Shown: one piece after another, positions 22,028 to 22,107 of the stretch
Position numbering within the stretch: position 1 is the first letter of the stretch
How the letters are laid out: each line of letters begins with the position of its first letter
Assembly: GCA_041674345.1 (NCBI GenBank)
Contig: JBAYVY010000011.1
Location: 1 to 22,107, forward strand
From: JBAYVY01 sp041674345
Lineage (GTDB): Bacteria > Planctomycetota > Phycisphaerae > Phycisphaerales > Zrk34
DNA length: 22,107 bases
Direction: 5' to 3'
The notes under the pieces: generated by a model
The model's database searches: none
Told to the model about the DNA's origin: nothing
The model's input: only the letters and a program-made list of their open reading frames with translations
Position numbers and translations under genes: made by a program

Positions 22028-22089
22028 CGCCCCCCGGAAACGCCCCCCGGAAACGCCCCCCGGAAACGCCCCCCGGAAACGCCCCCCGG
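22028..22089. repeat. 13-bp tandem array CGCCCCCCGGAAA, 4.8 copies
   Basis: Four full copies at 22028, 22041, 22054 and 22067 and a partial one from 22080. Each contains CCCCCGGAA, a word found singly at eleven other places in the window. Confidence 0.95.
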
Positions 22090-22107
22090 CGGGCGCGGGC
22101 GGTTTCG

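Overview
The window looks like chromosomal DNA from a planctomycete, most likely class Phycisphaerae. The evidence is high GC, frequent GTG and TTG starts, a PEP-CTERM sorting tail with an arginine-rich end, polysaccharide-active enzymes of planctomycete style, an ExbD/TonB-like pair and a PilZ protein. This placement is inference from gene content; no rRNA or other phylogenetic marker is present.

Layout. (1) 1-5041, plus strand: a hemicellulose block with a GH10-fold protein that appears to have lost both catalytic glutamates, a secreted GH3 beta-glycosidase overlapping it by four bases, and a TIM-barrel sugar isomerase/epimerase. (2) 5042-6015, no intact gene: a gene remnant, heptamer repeats, a long imperfect palindrome and a promoter. 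(3) 6016-14283: an exopolysaccharide or O-antigen-like cluster. It holds three WcaF-type acyltransferases, two GT2 enzymes, a GT4 and a GT87 membrane glycosyltransferase, a FkbM methyltransferase and a NAGPA-type phosphodiester glycosidase. Five minus-strand genes (12367 down to 7857) are joined by four-base or one-base overlaps, so they are almost certainly one translationally coupled operon. (4) 14422-16140, minus: a TonB-like protein and ExbD without an adjacent ExbB. (5) 16396-16901, minus: a DUF433/DUF5615 antitoxin-toxin pair whose toxin has an altered C-terminus. (6) 16964-18217, minus: an exported hypothetical protein and a PilZ protein. (7) 18329-20681, plus: a fused siroheme methyltransferase/uroporphyrinogen-III synthase (CobA-HemD) and a Mn-type superoxide dismutase with a clear promoter and terminator. 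(8) 20682-22107: a PEP-CTERM gene remnant with a terminator, then a REP-associated (RAYT/IS200-like) transposase gene carrying a frameshift, flanked by near-identical 76/79-bp direct repeats and followed by a 13-bp tandem array.

The most unusual signal is in the non-coding DNA. At least four loci carry inverted-repeat elements whose arms are tandem 7-bp words. The period and hairpin layout are shared, but each locus has its own heptamer: GTTTCGG, CCACAAG, CGTCATT and GGAAGTC/G. Several sit at gene boundaries or seem to enter reading frames. Separately, the 9-mer CCCCCGGAA occurs 15 times, in genes and spacers, clustered at 4.6-5.6 kb and 18-22.1 kb. Two related 26-bp palindromes bracket the siroheme gene. 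These repeats, with the RAYT gene, point to active shaping of this genome by short palindromic elements.
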